Shown: positions 23,036 to 32,459 of the stretch, piece after piece | How the letters are laid out: every line of letters starts with the position of its first letter | Numbering within the stretch: position 1 is the stretch's first letter | NCBI GenBank assembly: GCA_005656395.1 | Contig: SRSI01000001.1 | Location: 682,001 to 746,000, forward strand | From: Strongyloides papillosus | Lineage: Eukaryota > Nematoda > Chromadorea > Rhabditida > Strongyloididae | DNA: 64,000 bases | Reading direction: 5' to 3' | Translations under genes and position numbers: made by a program | The notes under the pieces: model-generated | The model's input: only the letters and a program-made list of their open reading frames with translations | What the model was told of the DNA's origin: nothing | Database searches by the model: none

Positions 23036-23447
23036 CTATTCTAGTGTCGTTTTGAACTTTTTGAGTTGTTTGATGTGAGGATAAGTGTAAATCCTTTCTC
23101 CTTTAAGCCTCTTGTGAGCTATTCTTCCGGATTTCGTGATTCTGTTTAGTTTACAATCTCCTGTTTCTTCATTTATCTCCATTATGCAGAACGGTCCATT
23201 ATACTTTTCTTGTAATTTCTTCTTATTGCCTACTTTATCCAAAATAGCTTTCAGAACAATATGTCCTTCCTTGCATATATGTTCTCTCTTCTCTTCTTGA
23301 GGGGATTCTGGTGGCAATTGTTTTTATGTTTCTTGCGAAAAATCTCTTGACCCCAGTAACATCCAAGTCCAATTGTTCTCTCTTGACATAATGATCAAGA
23401 GTAACGGCTCCATCTAAATCTTTCTTGCTATTTCTGATAGTATCCAT
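23036..23447 (-). pseudogene. Element G fused Gag N-terminus / integrase C-terminus
   Basis: The ORF starting at ATG 23447 (MDTIRNSKKDLDG) is the Gag start of this family; the same start region occurs at 40311 in element E. After about 50 residues it runs into sequence matching the integrase C-terminus of E: LKAILDKVGNKK, GPFCIMEINEETGDC and a final LKK. That part is open in a second frame ending at 23036. A single internal deletion has therefore removed most of gag, protease, RT, RNase H and the integrase core. Confidence 0.75.
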
Positions 23448-25365
23448 GATTAATCGTTAAACTAACCTGAGAAATAATCGGTCACAGCTTCGGCTTAGTC
23501 TGATAACAATGATAGTAAACAAGTATGCGAATACTTATACTTGTTTCGGTGAGTGGTAAATTTTTTTAAAATCTTCTTAATTTTATACTCTCTTATCTCC
23601 TCCTCCCTCGATCTTCCACTTTGCAACTCCTAGGATTATTAGATTCTTCTTTTTGAGCTGTTATCCAATGTCTTCTGATTTGATGGCAATAAAATTGTAA
23701 GAAATTCTTACTGCAATGCGGAGATTTTACCAAAAGAAATTATGCCTCTGCTTTGATAGTACGATCACTAACCCTATTACGCCTAGTAATGTCTAATTTA
23801 CCAAAAATGACTAACTCCCTTTTTCCTAAACGAAATTAATCTTTTTTTATAAAAATAACTTAATTCTCCAGACATCAAATTCCTATTTATCAAAACAGGT
23901 GAGTTTCATTTTGATAAAAAATTTTAGAAATTCTCTCTCGTAGATTATTTAATCCTTTTCTTTGTCTGGTCTTTTTATATAAGTAATTGTAAAAATATTT
24001 TGTAATATTTTACGAATTGTAAAGAAAGGCTTTCTGTCTTTTAAATTGAATTTAAGTTTTCTATTATATCACTTTTTTATTATTTTTTTAATGGCGTTGA
24101 GTTTGTTTTCGGGAATTACTCTCGTAATTCTTAATTGTCTTATTCTCAAGACGGATACCTTTTCTTTTTACTACATAATAAGCTGCGCAATTATTTTAAA
24201 TATTCTTTTTCATCAAATCTAATTATTATTTTATATTTTGTAATCCATCTATCTTAAGGCCATCAATGAAACATTGGCAACAACATATAATATAATTTAC
24301 TTATCTATTATTGTGTTTTTCTAATACAATAAACTCATTTACAATTTATCAAAAATTTAATCAGCAGTCTTTTTAAATTCTGAAACATCCCTTACAGTTT
24401 TTTTTCCCATTTACTAATTCACACAAAAAACAGACATGATGGATCTACTTTTTGCTCCCTTAACACCCCGTCTCTCTAGTAAAGAATTATCTTGATGTAG
24501 CTGTACCGCATATACAGTTCCACTACTCACGATGCATAAGGAAGGTTAACCACATCCAACAATTTTTCTAGCAATTTCAAATAATTTTCTAAATAACTTC
24601 GAGCAATTACTTAGATATTGTGCTTTTCAAACCTATGAATAATGGGATTCTCAATATAATAAACAAAAATGAACCCCTAACTTAACTGTAATGTAATGAA
24701 CTTGGTATTTTTATGGAAAAAAAAATAAATTTTTTTTATAAGCCACCTGCTCATATTTTAGAAATACCAATCAGTACCTTTCGGCTATTCTATCACCAGA
24801 TCGTTTCCTACTGATCTGGAATTTTATACTGCGCAACCTCTTCCTTAACCGAAAGAGTGTCACTGATACCATAAGCTTCTAACGTGTCATCTTGGCCGAG
24901 ATGAACACGACTTCATACTTATTTCTCAGTAACTCGACTTGGGGCACATAACAATTCTAATCAAATTGGATAATGTTAGAATCAAACATTATCGGACATA
25001 TTTCTCCGTGATTCGTTAACCCCGAAGGTCCCAAGTCTGCAATAACTTAAGCTAGCTATCCTTAGGAAAAATATCCTTACAAGAGATACTTTAATACCTT
25101 CTACTTACTATCTACAATTGCTAGTAGCGTTCTAGTACTTGATTACGAAACTATTCTTTACTTAGTGTTCGTTTATCATGCAAACAAGATTTCTAGACTA
25201 CTTTTTCTAATTTCTCTCTTAATCATACAATCGTAACCTTTATGCTACAACCGCAGATTTTACTCTCTCAAAAATGTCCCTACTGTAGGAAAATATGTGA
25301 GGGGTTTCCATGATACAATTATTTTTATGTCTTGCTCACCTGGAATCATAGCTGCGTCGTGGAAG
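23448..25365 (-). other. Element G leader
   Basis: About 1.9 kb of noncoding sequence lies between the primer-binding-like site and the Gag ATG. The last 350 bp (about 23460-23800) match 30555-30827 of element E in inverse orientation, including ccgaaacaagta and ctaggagtt blocks. No ORF was recognised on either strand. Confidence 0.55.
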
Positions 25366-25380
25366 ATCTCAGTGGAACCT
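25366..25380 (-). promoter_or_regulatory. Primer-binding-like site of element G
   Basis: The minus strand reads AGGTTCCACTGAGAT, almost the same as AGGTTCCACCGAGAT immediately after the 5' LTR of element D. Confidence 0.55.
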
Positions 25381-25590
25381 CGTTATAGTGTAGCGGTTAA
25401 TATAAAATAAATAACAAAAAGAATAAGAGAAGTACTTCATTTAACAAAAAGATACAAAAATAATATTTCTAGTTAATTTTACATTCTTTGAGTCACCACT
25501 AATAAACGCTGCCAGTTTGCTTCCTTTTATATTCAACTGGGCGTGTCCGTTTGCCCTATCATTATTTCATTATATTTCATTATTTAAAAG
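25381..25590 (-). mobile_element. Putative 5' LTR of element G
   Basis: On the minus strand a likely start TGATAGGG is followed by ACGGACACGCCC and a TATAAAAGGAAG box near 25535, the same order as in the D LTR (C-rich start, then TATAAAAGGAAG). No 3' partner was found, so the borders are approximate. Confidence 0.4.
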
Positions 25591-25754
25591 TTTAAAAATT
25601 TCTATATTACTTCGAACTAAATAGTATAAATTATAAGGTAGTCTAACCTGTAAAATACATGTAGGACATTTTTATAACGGAATTAAAGAAATCATTGGAG
25701 TATGAAATCACGAAAAAACACAATTTTGCGTTTACACATTTATGATTTTTCAAG

Positions 25755-26570
25755 ATAATTTTTGATGAACTTATATGTCCATTAATTCCAAGTATCTCTT
25801 TTTCGAGAGACAAATTTTTTTTAAATCATTGAAATATCAAAAGTTAGATTTAATTTAGGAATAAATTTAGTATACAACATAATAATGCCATGTTATTTCG
25901 AAGCATCATCTTCAAAATTCCATTTAAGGCACCACTGGTTGAAACAATCGATGGCAGATTGTGTAAAATAAAATGTATTACATTTAATTTTAAACAAATG
26001 TATATACTTATTATTATATGTTGTTTATTTAGTAGTCTTAGCAATCGAAATAACATAAATCAAATGTCAAAAGTATGTCGATTTAAGGTGTTTTTATGTT
26101 GCTATATTTAAAGATTGATTGTTTTACTATAAAAGACTGTTTTGGAAATTACAATTAAAGGTCATTTATTTTCCCTGTACATTTAGTACTATTTTAGTAC
26201 AATTTATATAATCATCTGAAAATTGATACAAGTTATAATTTAAATTATTGATAAGAAAATAATATTTTATTATAAAATTATTATTGCTGGTGTCTTATCC
26301 AACAAATACCCTACAACAATAAAATTATATATAAGCAAAATTAAAAACACGAACACTTATTAAAATTAATGAACAAATTTATTAATAAATTCTGTTTGAT
26401 ACGTTCTTCCATTAATTTTGGTCACTCCTTCCTCCCAACTTGATCTAAATTACCTGCACATCATTCACTATAACTCAATGCTTTGTAGATGAACTATCTT
26501 ATGCAGTTCTGCATAAAATACTCGTAATATGAGAGAAATAATTTTTTAAATTTTTTAAAAGTCAAAAATT
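25755..26570 (+). repeat. Dispersed repeat, copy b
   Basis: It matches 17225-17830 block by block (ccattaattccaagtatctc, aagttagatttaatttagga, gcataaaatactcgtaa), with roughly 200 bp of additional sequence between 26280 and 26480. No coding capacity. Confidence 0.6.
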
Positions 26571-27260
26571 AATAAAATGAAATTTTATATTTGAAGTAAA
26601 AAGTTAGAAAAATTTTTAATAGTTCAGTTCACGAAAAATGAATAGTATTTTACAGATATTTACAAGACGAAAGTCATTTGCGTAAATATATGTAATTCGA
26701 TAAAAATTATTATTTTATTATTTAAAAAAACAACAGTATCTACATTTTTTTTTAATTAAAGTTATGCGTATGCGTATAATCAATAGTTAACCTTATATAA
26801 TATACATTTCATATGGTAAAAAAATATTATATTAACCTAACGTTTATTTAGAACGATTTCTCAAGTAAAACACATTAAAAATAATTTTTTTTGTTTAAGA
26901 AAGTAAAATTTTTAAGATTTGTGCTAGAGCGTGCAATAGATATTGGTTGGTAAAAAATTTATTGGTTTAACACACCTAAAATTATAAGATTACAACAATA
27001 AGACAAAAATATAATAAAATAGTTACAATAAATGAAGAGATATAGTAATCCTCTCTCTTTATATACACACATATCATCATTTTGCTGTATCATTTCTTAT
27101 TGCTGTATCATCGTTTCTGACTGTTAAAAAAAATTAATAGAGCAGAACGGACAAAACCAAATTAAAACACAAATTGATATCGTATACCTACATAGATTAA
27201 TTATACTGATAGAAAGGCCTTTACAATAACTTATATCCCGTTTTGTGAGTCAATCAGACA
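26571..27260. other. AT-rich noncoding region
   Basis: No ORF or repeat was identified with confidence. Confidence 0.35.
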
Positions 27261-28172
27261 TTGGAGATACAGCTAAAAATTTTATCCATCCATTTTTATC
27301 TCATTAGTAAAAATAGCACTAAAAAAATGAATGTTGGTAGATTTATTCGGCCTGAAACTTTAAAATACAGGAGTTGCAGCGAGTCAAAGTCGAAAAAATT
27401 GATTTTTAAAAGTTTTTGCCAAATAGATTTTTTTAAAAACAAATGATGTTCTTAGGAGTAATATTTTGTAAAAAAACAAATGAGCATATCTTCGGTTTCG
27501 TAAATTTAAGTCTTTAATGTTTTTTGAAATTTGGTTTTAGTTTTTCAATTTTAGAGTACAAAAATCAAAAAAGCGCATGTTCTCACTATGCTCATTCGAT
27601 TTGTCATGTAATTTTACATCTAAATTCATAAAAAAAAAGAAAATAAAAAGTGTAGATCATTGTGCTCTTGAATTTCAGTAAAAAAAATCAGAAAATCGCA
27701 TGTTTCCACCATGCTCATTCGTTTTTTCATAGTGAAGGTGTTGTGATAAAAGGAATAAATAAATTCCAAATAGGAGAACAACAGTATGATAATACCATCA
27801 AAGCCATTCAATTTATAAAGTATAGATATTGTTTTGTTTAGTGATTGTTATTAATATTAAGTGTTAATTATTATATATGTTAATTGTTAATTTTATGCTG
27901 TTAATTATGATTGTTGTTAATATGTTATTTGTAGGCGAGACTACACAAATAAAAATATTTTACTCATAAAAAAATTACTCTCAGAAACAATATTTATTTC
28001 TAAAAAAATCTATTTACAGGAAGCTTATAAAAATTAATTTTTTCGAATTTGTATCACTGCATGTGCTGTATTTTAAAGTTTCAAGCCGAATAAATTTGCC
28101 AACATACATTATTTTAGTCTCTCTTTTTATTAATAAAATATAAATAGGGGGTAAAATTTTTAGTTGTATCAA
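27261..28172. repeat. Foldback element of about 0.9 kb
   Basis: The left 215 bp (TTGGAGATACAGCTAAAAATTTTA-type start, then a ttattcggcctgaaacttta block) recur inverted at 27960-28172, where taaagtttcaagccgaataa and gttgtatcaa are seen. The arms are diverged. Between them lies AT-rich DNA with two gcatgtt...ccatgctcattcg-like repeats near 27575 and 27698. No transposase. Confidence 0.65.
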
Positions 28173-28745
28173 TTTTTTTAAAAATGTTCAACTGACACAA
28201 AAAACAGGATTTCAATAACTATTGTATAAAGTTTCATGATATATATTGCAAAAGCTCGAGAACCTTCACGGCTCCCAAAGAATCCACCAGGATTACACAT
28301 ACAGCGAATCTTATACTTTACCAAACTTTTAAATAACAAACATTTTCTTTTTAGAATCTTCTAGGAACTTCAATAAAGTGACACTTTTTTTTGGTTTAAA
28401 GCAATAGTAATTAAAAAAATACCTATTTTTGTTTTGTAAAGTTTAGAATAGTTAGTATAGTTAACCTCAATAAAAAACATTCTAGCTTATGAAGTTGGTT
28501 ATATGAAAAAATTCGAATGTTCCTTTTAACGCAAAAACCGATCTATCTACCCCGTATTGGACTATCAAAAATTTCTCTTTACTTCTTTATTTTAAAATAA
28601 AAATTTTATTTCATTTATGTAATTTTCCACCTTCAAAAATTTAGAAATTATTTCTATAATTTTACGAGTACTTAATGCATAATTATATAGGATGACCTCA
28701 TTTTCCGTACATAATTATCTTACAAATGTTTTTTGCAAATCTGCG

Positions 28746-30261
28746 TACCCCGGTTCAAAGCTGTACGCGATATACAAGATGTATACAGTTAACATACAGA
28801 TCTGTATACGTGCAGTATCTGTACGCCGTACAGAAAGCTAAAAGCTGTATATAAGCTGTATGTTAACTGTATACAGGTAACAGCTGTATATTAAACTACA
28901 TACAGCTAAGAAAAAAATACATGTAAAAAATGCATATTTTCACACTTTCTATAAAAAATACACATATAAATATAGAAAAATTTTATTACAAATTAAAAGT
29001 ACATTAAAAATAAACAATATTAATTTGTATAATGGTACAGACTTACAGTTGTTAGATTACAGCTTCAATATCTAAAAAAATGTATTATAATAAAACAACA
29101 AAATAAACTTACAACTCTTAATCCGCCTCCGATGGTACTGCTTGTACTGTTGAAATCATTTGACCTAAAAGCAAAGTAAATAAATTATGAAAAAATAATT
29201 AATAAAACTTATCTTTTAGAGATCCAGCTATATTTTAAGAGGTCCATAAATTATCTGTAAATAAAAAATTACCAATACTTTAGTAAACAATTGCTTACCT
29301 AATAAACTCTCTGAACAGTTTTTCATGTATTGATGGAGAAATTTCTATCTGAAACAACGCTAATTAAATAATGAAATAATATAAACTTATCTATTAAAAA
29401 TGCTGCCAAGCTCCTGGAGAAAATAACACCTATAAGTATATCATTAATAAATTAGCAGTTAATATTTAATAAAAAAAAACTTACCGATGTACGGGTATGA
29501 AAATAATTGTGAAAAATGTGCGCACATTTCAGTAAAATGCTAATGTAAAAGAGTGCTTTATCCAACACTATAGTACAAAAACACAGACTAAAATACTACT
29601 TACGAGACAGGTGTGTCTTAAACTTTCTTGGATTTCTGTATATCTAAAAGCATCATGCGTAGTTTGAAAGGTCGCACGCGATAACTATACTTTAAAATAT
29701 GATTTTTAATGCAACAAAGAGATAATGAATAAGAAAAATAAAAATGATTTATGCTGTTAAAAAAATTGATTATTGTTAGCAGATTATTATTTAAAAAATC
29801 CAATAATGTAATTTAACCAGTGTTAAAAAAACGTTATAAATGTTGTTAATGATTGATAATTTTTTAAAAAATATTTTATCATTGATAACTGCTATAAAAA
29901 TTTAAGTTGGGTTACAAATGGCAATAACATAACAGTTATTAAAAATATAAATCACATATATTCAAAGGCATTGATCATTGAATCAAATTCACAAACAAAT
30001 TATGCTTGTCCAATGCTTCATTCTTTTGAACATAATTAAAATTGTATTTTTTTTAGAATAAAATAGATGTAATTTACATTGTTGTTTTTTATCTGTACCT
30101 TAGCTGTATGAATTCTGTATACAGCATACAGCTTATACAGAATATACAGAATTAATGCGAATAGATATATTTCCAAAATCGCTGTAGAATACTCCGTACA
30201 GCTAACGTACAGCTAACATACACCTAATTTCTGTATCTTAGCTGTAACGTCAAACCGGGTA
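28746..30261. mobile_element. TIR element rich in TACAGCTGTA motifs, carrying gene exons
   Basis: The ends TACCCCGGTTCAAAGCTGTA and, inverted, TACCCGGTTTGACG form terminal inverted repeats. The outer about 170 bp on both sides are packed with GCTGTATA/TACAGC variants in opposite orientation. The middle holds the multi-exon coding region at 29057-29684 on the minus strand. No transposase was recognised, so it looks nonautonomous; TA may be the target. Confidence 0.65.
29057..29684 (-). CDS. Multi-exon gene segment inside the TIR element, unknown product
   Basis: Six small exons keep one frame: 29604-29684, 29485-29539, 29392-29429, 29299-29348, 29113-29164 and 29057-29071. Together they make 291 nt, exactly 97 codons ending in TAA. 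Introns are 41-134 nt; four have GT-AG ends with strong GTAAG donors and one (29349-29391) would begin GA. The 96 visible residues are hydrophilic, with no recognised domain. The 5' end is not defined: an acceptor-like TATAG precedes the first exon. It could be a captured host gene fragment or the element's own gene. Splicing order is my inference from phase and motif. Confidence 0.4.
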
Positions 30262-30338
30262 GGACAATTCATTTAATCTGCATTTGATACATGCTAAATT
30301 TATTCTAACTTTATTATTTTAATGTTTTAAAAAACTAT

Positions 30339-30392
30339 TGTCTCTTGAAAATGAGATACTTGGAATTAATTAACATATATGTTCATTAAAAA
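30339..30392 (-). repeat. Dispersed repeat, inverted fragment c
   Basis: On the minus strand this matches the first block of copies a and b (tgaacatatatg, attccaagtatctc, aagagaca). Confidence 0.6.
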
Positions 30393-30554
30393 TTAATATA
30401 GGAAATCATACATACAAAATACTATGAAAATTTTTACGGAAAACGAACACACCTACAAGGCTATAAAAGAACTATATTTAAGCAGTTGGTATTTCTGCCA
30501 CAATAAGTAAATAAATAAACAGATTTTCTTGTTCTACTTTTTTTTGACTTTACG

Positions 30555-30827
30555 CTTACAGCAGAGACATAAACTCCTTTCTGTAAAATCCCCGCATCAA
30601 CGAAGGAAATTCTATAATTTTACTGCTATTAAATTAGAGGACACTGAGTATATACTCAAAAAGAAGTCTACTAATCCTAGGAGTTACATAAGTCGGAGAT
30701 CAAAAGAGATAAGAGAAGTATAAAAGTAAGGAAAACTAAGAAAGAATACCACTGACCGAAACAAGTATTCGTATTCGCGTACTTGTTTACTACAGTTGTA
30801 ATCAGACGAAGCTGATATCATTTACTT
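30555..30827 (+). mobile_element. Element E leader, left of the D insertion
   Basis: It matches the Gag-proximal leader of element G (23460-23800, inverse). The match continues at 40281 after element D, so D sits inside E. Sequence at 30430-30550 (a CTATAAAAG box near 30459) may be E's LTR, with part of the leader missing. The open stretch at 30529-30723 is leader sequence and not a supported gene. Confidence 0.65.
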
Positions 30828-31088
30828 TGTTAACCCCGCCTCAGGCGAGGTTATGTAACAACTATAAAAGGAAGAAAAAGAGGTACCAGAGTAGTCCATA
30901 TTCAAAAATACTAGCAGGAGACTAGGACAGCGAAGACTACACCGCTGGGATATTAGTAAATAATGTTTTATTTTGTATTATTATTTTTGGTTAATAATTT
31001 GTTTTGCTAGTAATAAAAGTTTATAATTACTATCTTTCTCTATATTTGTAAACCCCTAACTCGTCTTTATGAAGGACCAGAGTTAACA
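30828..31088 (+). repeat. Element D 5' LTR
   Basis: TGTTAACCCC start, a TATAAAAGGAAG box about 40 bp in, an AATAAA-like region near the end, and a GTTAACA terminus. It differs from the 3' LTR by C versus T in the ctag/ggag region near 30935. Confidence 0.95.
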
Positions 31089-31105
31089 AGGTTCCACCGA
31101 GATAT
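31089..31105 (+). promoter_or_regulatory. Element D primer-binding site
   Basis: AGGTTCCACCGAGATAT abuts the LTR end. The core is shared with elements B and G. The initial TGG seen in B is replaced by ACA, the LTR end, which is odd. Confidence 0.6.
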
Positions 31106-32459
31106 GTGGAAATGAATAAAAATCCACATGACAAAGAATAAGGGTTTTTAAATCGCTACACAATGGAAACAATGCTAAAATTGTATTAAGTAGATCCAAG
31201 TAGAAAACAATGGTTAATGAAGGATAATAGTAAAATGAAGTAAAAATAGGATCCAAGAAAGTGAAAGACTCTTCAAGATGACGATTTTCAATATTATACT
31301 AAAATGGGGATTCAGCGGAGTGTGCGTCAGTGTGGATGTAATGCCCTACACTGCTTGAGCCTAATCAAGAGGTAGGAAGAGCTATAAATAGCTATGGAGA
31401 TGGTACCATTATAATAGGATACGGGGTAGTAAAGACCCGATCCAAAGGCTGATCGCTAGGATGTTAGATTCCAGCGGATGGAGTGACAATGCCATTGGTG
31501 TCACTTTGGATAAGTAACGGATATCAGCAGGAGAATCCCCGAAAATAATAAAGGAGGACATTAGGCAGGACACCTGGGTTAATGGAAATGCATTCACTAG
31601 ACAGTACCTCAAGGATTGCTTCTACCTTCATTGGAGCAATATTGGGAGACCCAGAGGCCGGGGTAAACCGGCTAGGAACATTACTCTTCCAGGTTAGCTG
31701 GAAGATCTGAAGCTACAAGGGCCCACGTTGCCGAAGACCGAACGACACACTCGCAACAGAAAATCGTAATCAAGAAAGTAAAAAGTATATGGTAACTCAT
31801 AAGATAAACTCGTATTCAAAGGGAGATGGTAAAGTGGAAATAATTTGCACAGCAAAATAGAAAAAGCATGAAGTAGTTACCAAAATAAAGAGACTAGAAT
31901 AAACAATTACCATCTAAAGTACAGAATAGAAAACACAGAAAACATAAAAGAATGCATTAAAAGCCCGAAGCAATTACAGTAAAAGCACGTAAAGAAAAGT
32001 AAAAATTAAAGTAAATAAAAGGGCAATAGAAGAAGGAATTTTTAATAATAGACCTCCGAAATTTAGTGAAATTAAAAATTCAATTTGAATACGAGTGAAA
32101 AACCTTGAAGTAGTGCAAAACAACTTTTAATAATTATACTAATGCAGACTAGACATTAATAATAAATGGAGTATGCTTTATGGAAACTCTAAAAATACCA
32201 GACAAAAAGGGTAACTGCGCAATACTTACTGCTTGAGTGGTTTCTTGGCATAATGATTTCTATTATTGCATAAGTAGCTAATATGGAATAATAGAAAATA
32301 TCAAAACGCAGTGAAGAGAAAGAAACTAGTATTGTAGTGAGTAAAGCAATTGAATGACTAATTAACTAATAGTATATATACTGAGAAAATACCCTGAATA
32401 GTCACCATTTATTATTTTCTAACTTGAAAACCAGGAAGAAATTACTAATAACCAAAAAT
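31106..32459 (+). other. Element D leader
   Basis: About 1.35 kb before the Gag ATG. The part at 31310-31740 is richer in G+C than the rest and broken by stops in every frame. It may hold packaging structure or a decayed ORF. No product is assigned. Confidence 0.5.

Noticed and set aside
29219..29262. Extra exon between 29299 and 29164
   Set aside because: Acceptor TTTACAG is good, but it gives an immediate stop; skipping it keeps phase.
31409..31612. Minus-strand ORF in the D leader
   Set aside because: No homology or motif recognised; the leader is stop-rich on the coding strand and the ORF is short.
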